In this document: piece after piece, positions 25,427-35,257 of the stretch
Layout: each line of letters starts with the position of its first letter
Position numbering within the stretch: position 1 is the stretch's first letter
DNA from: Cryomorphaceae bacterium
Lineage (GTDB): Bacteria > Bacteroidota > Bacteroidia > Flavobacteriales_D > SKUL01
Reading direction: 5' to 3'
DNA length: 45,170 nucleotides
NCBI GenBank assembly: GCA_007695365.1
Contig: REDV01000097.1
Location: forward strand, 1 to 45,170
The notes under the pieces: model-generated
What the model was told of the DNA's origin: nothing
Seen by the model: only the letters and a program-made list of their open reading frames with translations
Database searches by the model: none
Made by a program: the position numbers and the translations under genes

Positions 25427-27853
25427 ATGTCCACAGAAACACAACTCACCCCAACCGACATCTCTCAATACGTTCAGGAAATCCTTAACGACTACCGTTT
25501 GGCCTGTATGAGCCGCGAGGCTTCACTCCTCGGACGGAAAGAGGTGCTCACGGGTAAAGCCAAGTTTGGGATTTTTGGCGACGGAAAGGAAGTAGCGCAG
25601 ATTGCCATGGCCAAGCAATTTCAAAATGGCGACTGGCGTTCAGGATATTATCGCGACCAAACCTTCATGATGGCCATTGGAGAGCTTACCGTGCAACAGG
25701 CCTTTGCCGCGCTTTATGCACATCCTGATTTGGACGCGGAACCCACTTCGGGCGGAAGGCAAATGGGTGGACACTTTGCCACGCGTACCATTGACGAAAA
25801 CGGAAACTGGAAAAACCTTACTGAGCTGAAAAACAGTTCTGCCGATATTTCACCCACAGCCGGACAGATGCCTCGTCTTTTAGGGCTTGCGCTGGCTTCT
25901 AAGGTGTTTCGCGAAAACGAGCAATTGCACAGTTTTGACCACCTGAGCCGTGCCGGTCGTGAAGTGGCTTTCGGAACCATTGGCGATGCAAGTACCTCTG
26001 AGGGCCTTTTTTGGGAGACCGTAAACGCAGCCGGTGTATTGCAGGTGCCCATGGTGCTTTCTGTGTGGGATGACGGATGGGGAATTTCCGTTCCCAAAAA
26101 ATACCAAACCACCAAGGAAAGTATATCAGCGGCGCTTGCCGGATTTAAACGCTCACCCGAAGCGGCAGGTTGGGAAATTATCAACGTAAAAGGCTGGGAT
26201 TATGCTGGATTGTGTCTTGCGTACGAAAGAGGCGTGCGCATAGCCCGCGAAGAGCACGTGCCGGTATTAATTCACGTGGAGGAAGTGACCCAACCCCAGG
26301 GGCACTCAACCTCAGGCTCGCACGAGCGCTACAAAAGTAAGGAGCTGCTTGAGTGGGGAAAAGAATTCGATTGCAACAACCAGTTCCGCAAATGGATCCT
26401 GGAATTCAGGTATGAAGGTGAAGCCATTGCCACCGCCGAGGAATTAGACGCGATTGAAGCCGAAGCCAAAAAAACCGTGCGTGCCGAGCAGAAAGCCGCA
26501 TGGGAAGCCTTTACCCACCCTATTAAAGCTGAAATTGCTGCAGCCACTGAATTACTGGAAAAACTTGCAACCGAAAGCTCCAACGCTTCATTGATTCATG
26601 CGGCAATCGAGGAGTTGAAAACCGCTTTCGATGCGACCCGAAAAGACATTTTTACAGCAGTTCGCAAAGGCCTGAGAGCCTCCAGAAGTGAAAACTCTGC
26701 CACCCGCAATCAGTTGGCAGCCTGGTACCGGGAGCAAAAAGAACTGAATCACGATCGCTACAGCGGACAATTGCACTCCGAAAGCGCAGAACGGACAGAA
26801 AATATCAGGATGGTAGCTCCCACTTTTGCAGATGACGCACCTAAGGTAGATGGTCGCATTATCCTGCGCGATAATTTCGAGGCTCTTTTCCGCAAATACC
26901 CTACTCTTCTCACATTTGGAGAAGACACAGGTAAAATTGGCGGTGTGAATCAGAGCATGGAGGGGATGCAGGAAAAATTTGGCACCCTGCGCGTTACCGA
27001 TACAGGAATCCGCGAGGCCACCATTGTGGGTCAGGGAATAGGGATGGCCATGCGAGGCCTGCGCCCCATTGCCGAAATTCAGTACCTGGACTACCTGCTC
27101 TACTGCCTGCAAATCATGAGCGACGACCTGGCTACTGTGCAGTACCGCACCAAGGCCGGACAGAAAGCACCATTGATTGTGCGCACACGCGGACACCGAC
27201 TGGAAGGCATCTGGCATGCTGGCTCCCCAATGGGAGGAATCATTCACCTTGTACGTGGGGTTCATGTGTGTGTTCCGCGAAACATGCTCACCGCAGCAGG
27301 CATGTACAACACTTTGTTGCAGAGCGACGAACCCGCGTTGGTGGTAGAGCCATTGAACGGCTACCGCTCCAAGGAAACCCTGCCCAACAACCTGGGCGAT
27401 TTCACCTTGCCTTTGGGAATTCCGGAAATTACCCGCGCAGGAAATGACCTCACCATCGTTTCGTACGGCTCAACCTTTAACCTATGCACCCGAGCTGCCG
27501 GGCAACTCGAAGAACTCGGCATTGACGTGGAGCTGGTGGATGTGCGAACCTTGCTTCCTTTTGACGTGAACCACCTCATTTCAGACTCCATCCGCAAAAC
27601 AAACCGGGTGCTGTTTGTGGACGAAGACGTGCCCGGAGGCGCTACCGCTTATATGCTCGATCAGGTGGTAAACGGTCAGAAGGCGTACTACCATCTGGAT
27701 AGCGAGCCCCGTACGTTGTCGGCCAAGGCCCACCGCCCAGCCTACGGATCGGATGGAGATTACTTCTCCAAACCAAGCGTTGACGATATTGTGGAAGCTG
27801 CCTACGACATCATGCACGAGGCTGATCCGGCGACTTTCCCGGCCATTTATTAG
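25427..27853 (+). CDS. Fused 2-oxoacid dehydrogenase E1 component (alpha + beta subunits)
   Basis: From ATG 25427 the protein has 808 residues and joins both E1 halves. The alpha part (about 1-380) has YYRDQTFMMA, GGRQMGGHF and the thiamine-diphosphate segment GDASTSEGLFWE...WDDGWGIS. A helical linker rich in Ala/Glu follows. The beta part (from about 485) has FGEDTG, TDTGIREATIVGQGIGMA, PIAEIQYLDYL and DVRTLLPFD. Such fused E1 enzymes are common in Bacteroidota and decarboxylate branched-chain 2-oxoacids or pyruvate/2-oxoglutarate. E2 and E3 are not nearby, so the substrate is open. Confidence 0.92.
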   Translation: MSTETQLTPTDISQYVQEILNDYRLACMSREASLLGRKEVLTGKAKFGIFGDGKEVAQIAMAKQFQNGDWRSGYYRDQTFMMAIGELTVQQAFAALYAHPDLDAEPTSGGRQMGGHFATRTIDENGNWKNLTELKNSSADISPTAGQMPRLLGLALASKVFRENEQLHSFDHLSRAGREVAFGTIGDASTSEGLFWETVNAAGVLQVPMVLSVWDDGWGISVPKKYQTTKESISAALAGFKRSPEAAGWEIINVKGWDYAGLCLAYERGVRIAREEHVPVLIHVEEVTQPQGHSTSGSHERYKSKELLEWGKEFDCNNQFRKWILEFRYEGEAIATAEELDAIEAEAKKTVRAEQKAAWEAFTHPIKAEIAAATELLEKLATESSNASLIHAAIEELKTAFDATRKDIFTAVRKGLRASRSENSATRNQLAAWYREQKELNHDRYSGQLHSESAERTENIRMVAPTFADDAPKVDGRIILRDNFEALFRKYPTLLTFGEDTGKIGGVNQSMEGMQEKFGTLRVTDTGIREATIVGQGIGMAMRGLRPIAEIQYLDYLLYCLQIMSDDLATVQYRTKAGQKAPLIVRTRGHRLEGIWHAGSPMGGIIHLVRGVHVCVPRNMLTAAGMYNTLLQSDEPALVVEPLNGYRSKETLPNNLGDFTLPLGIPEITRAGNDLTIVSYGSTFNLCTRAAGQLEELGIDVELVDVRTLLPFDVNHLISDSIRKTNRVLFVDEDVPGGATAYMLDQVVNGQKAYYHLDSEPRTLSAKAHRPAYGSDGDYFSKPSVDDIVEAAYDIMHEADPATFPAIY

Positions 27854-27925
27854 CTTTCATGTTTGGGTGAAAATTGCGGTCGGATAGAAATATTCGGCAT
27901 GCAGATGATTTGCGTCATTTTTTTC

Positions 27926-27933
27926 TACATTTG
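27926..27933 (+). promoter_or_regulatory. -7 box (TACATTTG) of the TonB receptor gene
   Basis: TACATTTG matches the -7 consensus exactly, 38 bases before ATG 27971. Confidence 0.45.
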
Positions 27934-27970
27934 GTAGCGAAGTGAGACCAACCCAAACAAACACCTGTTC

Positions 27971-30900
27971 ATGCTGAAGTCATTCCGGCAGATTTTCGGA
28001 GTTTTCTGCCTTTTTTTCGGATTGTTATGTTCTGCGGAATCTATCCAGGCCCAAAAAATCACCATCTCAGGAAGTGTTTCCGATCAGATTACCGGTGACC
28101 CGCTTATTGGAGCTACTGTTCGAATCAAAGGAACCACCACAGGAGCCATTGTAGACATTGACGGAAAATTCGCCATCACTACCGAAGAATCGTTACCCAT
28201 TGTACTCGAAGTGTCATTCGTAGGGTACGTTACGCGCGAGTTCACGGTAAATTCCTTCGACGAAAAGCTCCGGTTCAAGCTATCTACGGATGATATCCTG
28301 ATGAAAGAGGTGGAAATTGTGGGCGAGCGGATAGACGAACGGCAAAAGCAGGCGGCGCTCACAGTAGAAACCATGGACATCATTGCCATCAAGGAAACCC
28401 CATCCGGTAATTTCTACGAAGGTTTGGGTAACCTCAAGGGGGTTGACCTTACCTCCCCCAGTTTGGCGTTTAAGATTATCAATACCCGAGGCTTCAACAG
28501 CACATCTCCGGTAAGGTCACTTCAACTGATTGACGGAGTGGACAACCAATCGCCCGGACTCAACTTCAGTCTCGGAAACTTTTTGGGCGCCTCCGATCTG
28601 GACGTGATGCGCGTGGACCTCATCGCCGGAGCAAGCTCGGCCTTTTATGGCCCCGGGGCTTTCAACGGAGTGGTGAGCATGACCACCAAAAACCCCTTTG
28701 TTTTTCAAGGACTCACCGCAGAAATGAAAGTGGGTGAAAGAAACCTTTACCAATTTGCCATGCGCTGGGCCGATGTAATCAAAAACAGCGCCGGCGAGGA
28801 CAAATTTGCCTACAAGCTCAATGTGCTGTACATGCAGGCACAAGACTGGGAAGCTACCAACGCAGCGCCGGTAGATGGCTCGCCGGTTGGTGCCGATAAC
28901 CCCGGAGGATACGATGCCGTAAACCGTTATGGAGACGAAGACCTTGCAGGTGGAAACAACTTTTCACAGACTCTCGGGCAGCGCTTCAACTCGCCGGGGC
29001 TTGGTATCTTTTACCGAACCGGCTATTGGGAAAGCGACCTGATGGACTACAGCACGGACAACCTCAAGACCAATATGGGACTGTACTACAAAGTAACGCC
29101 CAAAACAGAGTTGAGCTATAACTTTAACTTTTCCAACGGATCTACTGTTTACCAGGGAGATAACCGATACCGCCTGCAGGATGTGCTCTTTTTTCAAAAC
29201 CGTATTGAAATCAGGCAGGAAGACAAATTCTTTATCCGCGCTTATGCCACCCACGAAGACGCCGGTAATACCTATGATGCCGTGGCGACTGCATTTATCC
29301 TTCAAAACGAAGCAAAAAGCAATACCGCCTGGAACACCAACTACTCGCAATACTGGAACCAGATTATTCGCCCTCAAATCATTAACAGTTCTGAATATCA
29401 AAATTTACTGAGCTCAAATCCGGCGCCTTCTATCGGCGACTTCATTGCGGGCATCGGCACCGAATACGACGACTTTGCGCAGGCGCAGGCGGCTTTCTCA
29501 GCAGCCAATTTAGCATGGCGGCAAGAGTTTGTTCCGGAAGTGGAATCATGGCTTCAGAGCAACCCTGAGCTGCTTCAGCAGTGGCACGATGAAACCCGCA
29601 AGAATGCCGACACCCAGGCAAGTGGTAACCAGAGTGCCAGACTTGAACCCGGAACTCCCGAGTTTCAGGAAAGGTTTGACGACATAACCAGCCGCACTTT
29701 TACAGAAGGTGGTTCTCGATTTTTTGACCGATCGGCACTGTACCACATACACGGCGAATACAAATGGGAACCCAAAATGTGGGATGTGAACTGGGGAACC
29801 GTAATTGCCGGTGCAAATGGACGGCTTTACACACCCAACACGCGAGGAACCATTTTTAGCGATACCCTTCAGTACACCCGCGAGGTGATTGACGGAGAGG
29901 TTGTAAAAACAGATTCTTCGTACCGCCGCATCACCAATGCCGAATACGGTATTTACGTTGGTTATGAAAAGAAATTCATGGAAGACCAGCTCAAACTTAA
30001 CCTGAGTGGCCGAATGGACCACAACGAGAATTTCGATCCTGTGTTTTCTCCGGCTGCTTCTTTGGTTTACACCCCCAATATCAATCATAACTTCAGGTTT
30101 TCTTTTTCGAGCGCTGTTCGGAATCCAACCCTTGCAGACCAGTATCTTTTTTACGATGTAGGAAGGGCTATACTGCTGGGTAACCTTGATGGCTATGAAA
30201 ACCTCGTTACTCTAGAGTCATTCGGCGAATACATCAACACCCCGTCGTTGGTGGAAGGCCTTGGAAAATTAGAGTATTTTGATGTGAATCCCGTAAAACC
30301 CGAACAAGTGCGCACCCTGGAGTTAGGCTATCGCACCACCCTCTGGGATCGGCTGTATATGGATTTGGGATACTACCACAGTTGGTACACCGATTTCATC
30401 GGATTTATTTTGGGGGTTGACCTTGAAGTAAACCCCTTGAGTGGTGCCCCTACCAATGTGCAGGCTTACCGAATTTCTACCAACTCCCAGGACATGGTAA
30501 CCACCCAGGGTTTCACCGGAGGACTCAATTACTACTTTAAGAACTACACGCTCAATTTTAACTACTCATTCAACAGGCTGGATATGCGTGATTCTGAAGA
30601 CCCCATTATCCCGGCTTTCAACACACCTGAACACAAATTCAACCTCGGTATCTCCGGTCGGGATGTGAAAATGTTTGGATTGCAGAACTGGGGCTTTTCG
30701 GCCAACTACAAATGGATTGAAGGCTTTCTCTTTGAAGGCTCACCGCAATTTACCGGTATGATTGATTCCTACGACCTTTTCGACGCTGCCATCAGCCTCC
30801 GCATTCCCAAGTGGAAATCTACGTTCAAACTGGGCGGAAGCAACCTCTTTGGTATTCGTCCGCTCTTTGATGGACGTGGAGATGCATTCAACCGAATGGT

Positions 30901-30988
30901 AAGAAACGATGTATTGCAAGTGTACGGCGGACCATTCGTTGGAAGATTGGTTTATTTTTCAGTGTTGTTCGAGTTCGACAAAAAATAA
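27971..30988 (+). CDS. TonB-dependent outer-membrane receptor with carboxypeptidase-regulatory-like domain
   Basis: This 1005-residue protein has a signal peptide ending SIQAQ. A CarboxypepD_reg-like domain follows (about 30-110: ISGSVSDQITGDPLIGATVRIKG...VSFVGY), then a plug (about 120-240: NTRGFNSTSPVRSLQLIDGVDNQSP, VDLIAGASSAFYGPGAFNGVVSM). The rest is a long beta-barrel ending in an aromatic C-terminus (VYFSVLFEFDKK). It should import a substrate too large for porins, powered by TonB. No SusD gene follows. The next gene, 31 bases on, encodes a T9SS alpha/beta-hydrolase-like protein, so this is not a standard polysaccharide-utilisation pair. Confidence 0.9.
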   Translation: MLKSFRQIFGVFCLFFGLLCSAESIQAQKITISGSVSDQITGDPLIGATVRIKGTTTGAIVDIDGKFAITTEESLPIVLEVSFVGYVTREFTVNSFDEKLRFKLSTDDILMKEVEIVGERIDERQKQAALTVETMDIIAIKETPSGNFYEGLGNLKGVDLTSPSLAFKIINTRGFNSTSPVRSLQLIDGVDNQSPGLNFSLGNFLGASDLDVMRVDLIAGASSAFYGPGAFNGVVSMTTKNPFVFQGLTAEMKVGERNLYQFAMRWADVIKNSAGEDKFAYKLNVLYMQAQDWEATNAAPVDGSPVGADNPGGYDAVNRYGDEDLAGGNNFSQTLGQRFNSPGLGIFYRTGYWESDLMDYSTDNLKTNMGLYYKVTPKTELSYNFNFSNGSTVYQGDNRYRLQDVLFFQNRIEIRQEDKFFIRAYATHEDAGNTYDAVATAFILQNEAKSNTAWNTNYSQYWNQIIRPQIINSSEYQNLLSSNPAPSIGDFIAGIGTEYDDFAQAQAAFSAANLAWRQEFVPEVESWLQSNPELLQQWHDETRKNADTQASGNQSARLEPGTPEFQERFDDITSRTFTEGGSRFFDRSALYHIHGEYKWEPKMWDVNWGTVIAGANGRLYTPNTRGTIFSDTLQYTREVIDGEVVKTDSSYRRITNAEYGIYVGYEKKFMEDQLKLNLSGRMDHNENFDPVFSPAASLVYTPNINHNFRFSFSSAVRNPTLADQYLFYDVGRAILLGNLDGYENLVTLESFGEYINTPSLVEGLGKLEYFDVNPVKPEQVRTLELGYRTTLWDRLYMDLGYYHSWYTDFIGFILGVDLEVNPLSGAPTNVQAYRISTNSQDMVTTQGFTGGLNYYFKNYTLNFNYSFNRLDMRDSEDPIIPAFNTPEHKFNLGISGRDVKMFGLQNWGFSANYKWIEGFLFEGSPQFTGMIDSYDLFDAAISLRIPKWKSTFKLGGSNLFGIRPLFDGRGDAFNRMVRNDVLQVYGGPFVGRLVYFSVLFEFDKK

Positions 30989-31019
30989 TTGCTAACTTCA
31001 TCCCATAAACCAAAACCGC

Positions 31020-32708
31020 ATGAACATGAAAAAATTACTACCCGCATCTCTGATGTTTACCGCCCTGCTGATGGGCATCAACACTCAAGCACAGAGGTAT
31101 TTAACCGAGATTTTCACGAGCAGTGAGATTGAAACCAGCATGGATGTGACCTATGCCACAAACATTGATTTCCTCTTTTCGAACCTCAGTGACCCGGCGG
31201 CAGTGCAAGCTGACCTGATAGCTATTCAAACAGCAATTGGAGGTGGTAATCCCATCCCGGAAGAGTATTATAATCCCGCCAGCTCAACCGCTATCAAGGT
31301 GACTGATATTAAGATGGATATCCGCAAGCCCTCTGATGCGGCTGATGACGAAAACGAGCGCCCTGCCATTATTTTTCTGCACACCGGTAATTTTCTGCCT
31401 CCCATTGTAAATGGTGGTATTACCGGAAGTAAAATTGACAGCTCGGGTGTAAACCTCGCCAAGCAGTGGGCCAAGCGTGGCTTTGTAGCCGTGAATGCCT
31501 CTTACCGCCTGGGGTGGAACCCCGTTTCAACCGACCCTGATGTGCGTCGCGGAACCCTGCTCAATGCTGTTTACCGCGCTTTTCAGGATATCCAAATGTG
31601 TATTCGCCACCTCAAAGCCAACGCGGTTGAGCTTGGTATTGACCCCGACAAAATTGTGGTTTATGGTCATGGCACCGGAGGTTACGTTGTAAACACCTTG
31701 AACTATCTGGATGATATACAAGAACTCTTCCTGCCAAAATTCATTGACAGCAACACCGGTAACTCTTACGTAGATGTAAACATTGTTGGAGGGCTTGATG
31801 GCTACGGCGGATTTCTGAACCTCTACCAGGATATGGGAATAAGCTCTGACTTTGCTTTTGCCGCCAACGCCGGCGGTGCTTTGGGCGATGAATCATGGAT
31901 GACCGGTGGCGAAGCGCCCCACGTGGCGTTCCACACCATTCGCGACCCCTTTGCTCCTTTTGACGAAGGAACAGTAATTGTGCCTACCACAAACGAAGAT
32001 GTAGTAGATGTACACGGTTCCAACTTCTTCATTCAAAAAGCCAATGACCTGGGCAACAACAATGTTTTTGCCGATTTCCCATCGGACCCCTACACGGACG
32101 CAGCACGTTCGCACTACGGGCAGACTTACGAATACATCTACCCTGCTCCCAACAACACCATCACGGTTGCTTCTACGCCCGAAGGATTGTTCCCTTTCCT
32201 TCGTCCAATCAACCCACTGAATGTCTTTTTGAACGAAGGAAGCCCCTGGGACTGGTGGGACTTCAACACCCTTCAGGCAGTAGTAGCCGCATACAATGCA
32301 GCAACAGGTGCCAATGTTGATGCCAATAATCTGCACCAGCAAGGTGTTGCCGGTAACCCGGGCATGGGACCTGAGAAAGGACTTGCGCACATCGACACCA
32401 TTCAGGGATACCTCGTTCCACGTATCATCGCGGCACTCGATCTTGTAACAGGTATTGACGAGGCTCCTGAGAAAATTGTAGAGTTGGATGTTTTCCCCAA
32501 CCCTGCAACCGACTTCGTCACTTTCGAAACCAAAGGTGAGCGTATTGACTACATTGAGTTGTACGACTTGCGCGGACAGCGTATCATGATTGAAAACGTG
32601 AACAACACACGCTACACCCTGCAGCGCCGAAACATAGAAAGCGGCATGTATGTAGCCGCGCTCTGGTTTGATGGTAAACGGGCAACTACCAAGGTGATTT
32701 TCAAGTAA
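31020..32708 (+). CDS. Alpha/beta-hydrolase-fold secreted protein with T9SS type A sorting domain, nucleophile missing
   Basis: This 562-residue protein has a signal peptide ending NTQAQR. The core shows the esterase/lipase order of elements: DIRKPSD...RPAIIFLHTGNF with an oxyanion-type strand, WAKRGFVAVNASYRLGW, AFQDIQMCIRHLKANA and IDPDKIVVYGHGTGGY. At the nucleophile elbow the expected GxSxG reads G216-H-G218-T-G220, so the catalytic serine is replaced by glycine. The C-terminal about 80 residues form a type A sorting domain (VFPNPATDFV...IESGMYVAALW). It follows the TonB receptor by 31 bases and probably shares its transcript. It may be a binding protein rather than an enzyme. Confidence 0.8.
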   Translation: MNMKKLLPASLMFTALLMGINTQAQRYLTEIFTSSEIETSMDVTYATNIDFLFSNLSDPAAVQADLIAIQTAIGGGNPIPEEYYNPASSTAIKVTDIKMDIRKPSDAADDENERPAIIFLHTGNFLPPIVNGGITGSKIDSSGVNLAKQWAKRGFVAVNASYRLGWNPVSTDPDVRRGTLLNAVYRAFQDIQMCIRHLKANAVELGIDPDKIVVYGHGTGGYVVNTLNYLDDIQELFLPKFIDSNTGNSYVDVNIVGGLDGYGGFLNLYQDMGISSDFAFAANAGGALGDESWMTGGEAPHVAFHTIRDPFAPFDEGTVIVPTTNEDVVDVHGSNFFIQKANDLGNNNVFADFPSDPYTDAARSHYGQTYEYIYPAPNNTITVASTPEGLFPFLRPINPLNVFLNEGSPWDWWDFNTLQAVVAAYNAATGANVDANNLHQQGVAGNPGMGPEKGLAHIDTIQGYLVPRIIAALDLVTGIDEAPEKIVELDVFPNPATDFVTFETKGERIDYIELYDLRGQRIMIENVNNTRYTLQRRNIESGMYVAALWFDGKRATTKVIFK

Positions 32709-32730
32709 CCATTATCACTCTGAAATGATT

Positions 32731-32761
32731 AAAACTCCCGTCCTTTGGCGGGAGTTTTTTT
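32731..32761 (+). terminator. Rho-independent terminator after the TonB receptor operon
   Basis: Stem AAACTCCCG / CGGGAGTTT around the loop TCCTTTGG, then a T run. It covers the longer possible murQ start at 32745, supporting the start at 32775. Confidence 0.85.
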
Positions 32762-32774
32762 GTACCTTTTATCC

Positions 32775-33587
32775 ATGAGTAAGAAAATCACAGAAGCGTC
32801 CTCCCGATACGACAACCTGGAACAAATGCCTGTGCGTGCGTTGCTGGAGAATATCAATCGCGAAGACCACAGTGTACCAATGGCCGTGGCTCAATCTATC
32901 AATCAGATTGAAGCGGTGGTGCATGAGGTTGTGAGCCGGATGAAACAAGGAGGCAGGTTGTTCTACCTAGGTGCCGGCACCAGCGGTCGGCTGGGAATTG
33001 TTGATGCCTCTGAATGTCCGCCTACCTTTGGCGTGCCCCACAATTGGGTTATTGGATTGATTGCCGGCGGTGATGCAGCCATCCGAAAAGCCGTAGAATT
33101 TGCCGAAGACGACCCGCTGCAAGGCTGGAAAGACCTGGAAAGTCATCAGGTAAACGATAAAGATTTTGTGATAGGAATAGCGGCGTCCGGCACCACGCCA
33201 TATGTAGTTGGTGCGCTGGAACAATGCAACCGTCGTGGCATCGGCACAGGGTGTATTACCTGCAACCCAGGGTCTCCCCTCGCCCGCACTGCCGCCTACC
33301 CCATCGAGGTAGAAGTAGGCCCTGAATTTGTAACCGGCAGCACCCGAATGAAATCAGGCACAGCCCAGAAATTAACCCTCAATATGATTTCCACGGCAGT
33401 CATGATCCGGCTGCAGCGGGTAAAAGGAAATCGGATGGTTGATATGCAATTGAGCAACCAAAAACTCGTTGAGAGAGGAACCCGAATGATTGCCGAGCAA
33501 CTGGGCTGCTCAACCCACGAGGCCCACCGCTTGTTAACAAAATACGGCAGTGTGAGAAAAGCCCTGGAGGCCCAACGTGAAGACTGA
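32775..33587 (+). CDS. murQ: N-acetylmuramic acid 6-phosphate etherase
   Basis: From ATG 32775 the protein has 270 residues, slightly shorter than E. coli MurQ. It has a SIS-domain core with LGAGTSGRLGIVDASECPPTFG, IAGGDAAIRKAVEFAEDD, IGIAASGTTPYV and the VTGSTRMKSGTAQK block that defines the family. MurQ cleaves the lactyl ether of MurNAc-6-phosphate to give GlcNAc-6-phosphate and D-lactate in cell-wall recycling. Its stop overlaps the start of an unknown gene by one base (TGATG). Confidence 0.95.
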   Translation: MSKKITEASSRYDNLEQMPVRALLENINREDHSVPMAVAQSINQIEAVVHEVVSRMKQGGRLFYLGAGTSGRLGIVDASECPPTFGVPHNWVIGLIAGGDAAIRKAVEFAEDDPLQGWKDLESHQVNDKDFVIGIAASGTTPYVVGALEQCNRRGIGTGCITCNPGSPLARTAAYPIEVEVGPEFVTGSTRMKSGTAQKLTLNMISTAVMIRLQRVKGNRMVDMQLSNQKLVERGTRMIAEQLGCSTHEAHRLLTKYGSVRKALEAQRED

Positions 33588-34168
33588 TGCAAGACCTTGA
33601 ACCTTATTACGATTGGCGTAATCTTTACGCCGCTGAAGCAGATGAACGCTCGCCCTTTTTTGCACGCGAGTACAGCGAGTTTACGTACACCGATCACATC
33701 TACGACCACTACATCCACCCGCAGTGGGACAATATGGGCTCACCCTCCTTGTTTATCAAGCTTCTTTTTGCGGATTACGACGAAGGGTTCTGCATCATTG
33801 AAATGATTGGCGAGTGGAATGACTGTCTTCACAATGACATCATGACACTGAAGCGCGACATCATTGAACATCTGCAATACGAAGGCATTCACAAATTTAT
33901 TCTCATCGGAGAAAACGTATTGAACTTTCACGCCTCCGACGATTGCTACTACGAAGAGTGGTTTGAAGAAGTAAGCGAGGAAGACGGCTGGATTTGCCTG
34001 CTCAACTTCCGCGATTTTGTGTTGGCCGAAATGAGTAGTGCGGGCATTGACCAGTACATGGCGATGGGGGGTTCTTTCAACACATTCAACAACTGGCGAA
34101 CCTTCAGGCCTTTGCCTTTGTATCAAAAAATTGAGCAGCTCTTTAACCGTAGGATGCTTCCCGCCTGA
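33587..34168 (+). CDS. Hypothetical acidic protein translationally coupled to murQ
   Basis: This 193-residue protein starts inside the murQ stop (TGATG). It is acidic and rich in aromatic residues, with no signal peptide or membrane segment, so it is probably cytoplasmic. Notable stretches are LFADYDEGFCIIEMIGEWNDC, a helix DIMTLKRDIIEHL, and KFILIGENVLNFHASDDCYYEEW, which suggest a compact alpha/beta fold. I do not recognise the family. Coupling to murQ hints at a role near cell-wall sugar recycling, but nothing in the sequence shows it. Confidence 0.8.
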   Translation: MQDLEPYYDWRNLYAAEADERSPFFAREYSEFTYTDHIYDHYIHPQWDNMGSPSLFIKLLFADYDEGFCIIEMIGEWNDCLHNDIMTLKRDIIEHLQYEGIHKFILIGENVLNFHASDDCYYEEWFEEVSEEDGWICLLNFRDFVLAEMSSAGIDQYMAMGGSFNTFNNWRTFRPLPLYQKIEQLFNRRMLPA

Positions 34169-34174
34169 AAGCCA

Positions 34175-35257
34175 TCAATCTTTTACACAGCGAACTGAGA
34201 ATCCGCTTCTGCGATGCTCGAAGGTAGTAAACACGTTGTTATGTCCGTAGCTCAGCTCGCGGTAAAAAGCCTCGTTAGGACCGAAGTCAGTAGATGTCCA
34301 GTAGCAGGCCATCACACCCAAAGCATTAAAAAAGCCGTCATCTTCCCTGAACCCTCCCGGGAGCAATGACATTCCGCTCTCATTGGAGCCTCCCATATTG
34401 GGCTCAAACCAGTACTGGGTTCCGGCGCTTTTCAAGGCTCCGCCTGCTGCCATACCGCCAAATAAGTCGGTAAGTTCGTCCCACTCTTCATTGGAGGGCA
34501 CGTGCCAGCCCGCAGGGCAAATATTTCGATCGTCCTCTACTGCATGCCAGTTGTACAGTCTGCCGTAGGGAATTTCGGTATTGCAATCATTCATGTACCA
34601 TGCACATGCACCATCATCCAGCCATTCCCACACCTCATCATCCATAACAATGGGAATCTCATCGCCGTTGCTGTACGTTGTAGCCCGAAGGTTTTCGGCC
34701 ATCCATTCCTGGTCTCCCACAATGATAGTGGCGTAGGTGTTACCTTCAATGTCACTTACCTCTCCGTACTCGAGAGCAGCATTCAGGAAATCGTCGATTA
34801 CACCGGGGGTCGAGACCTCAATTACTTCGCCATAGCCTACCCCCATGCCGTTTTCTGCGAACGCCCGAACATAATAACTTGTTTCCATTTGAAGGTCGGT
34901 CAGTTCTACCATAAATGCACCCATGCCACTGCCTGCCTCCAGCACATTGTCGGCAACCGTGGGCCCGGGAGAAGTACTCCAGCAAATTCCGCGAGATGTA
35001 ACATCCAATCCGCCGTCGTTCAACACCTCACCCATGGCTTCAAACCGATCTTTCAGCACACAATCAACGCCGGTTGTTTCTACCAGCGGTTCAAAAAGCG
35101 GGTCTCCATCCATGCTGTGGGTTACGCTGTCAATCTGATTCAGCGGAATTTGCATCACACTACCGTCATTGAGGTAAATGTTCATGGTACTTTGGGCATT
35201 CAAAATGCTTGTAGAACCAATCATCAACGAAATGCAAAAGAGGTAGAAATTTCTCAT
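34175..35257 (-). CDS. Secreted FISUMP-domain protein
   Basis: This 360-residue protein has a signal peptide ending ILNAQS. A fibronectin-type/Ig-like segment lies in the middle (SRGICWSTSPGPTV...TSYYVRAFAENGMGVGYGE). The C-terminal half is the Fibrobacter succinogenes major paralogous (FISUMP) domain: GNTYATIIVGDQEWMAENLR, GRLYNWHAV, CPAGWHVPSNEEWDEL, GFREDDG and CYWTSTD. The domain is common in secreted Bacteroidota proteins and its function is unknown. It lacks its own sorting domain. The upstream gene overlaps by four bases (ATGA) and supplies a T9SS type A tail. Confidence 0.9.
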   Translation of the reverse strand: MRNFYLFCISLMIGSTSILNAQSTMNIYLNDGSVMQIPLNQIDSVTHSMDGDPLFEPLVETTGVDCVLKDRFEAMGEVLNDGGLDVTSRGICWSTSPGPTVADNVLEAGSGMGAFMVELTDLQMETSYYVRAFAENGMGVGYGEVIEVSTPGVIDDFLNAALEYGEVSDIEGNTYATIIVGDQEWMAENLRATTYSNGDEIPIVMDDEVWEWLDDGACAWYMNDCNTEIPYGRLYNWHAVEDDRNICPAGWHVPSNEEWDELTDLFGGMAAGGALKSAGTQYWFEPNMGGSNESGMSLLPGGFREDDGFFNALGVMACYWTSTDFGPNEAFYRELSYGHNNVFTTFEHRRSGFSVRCVKD

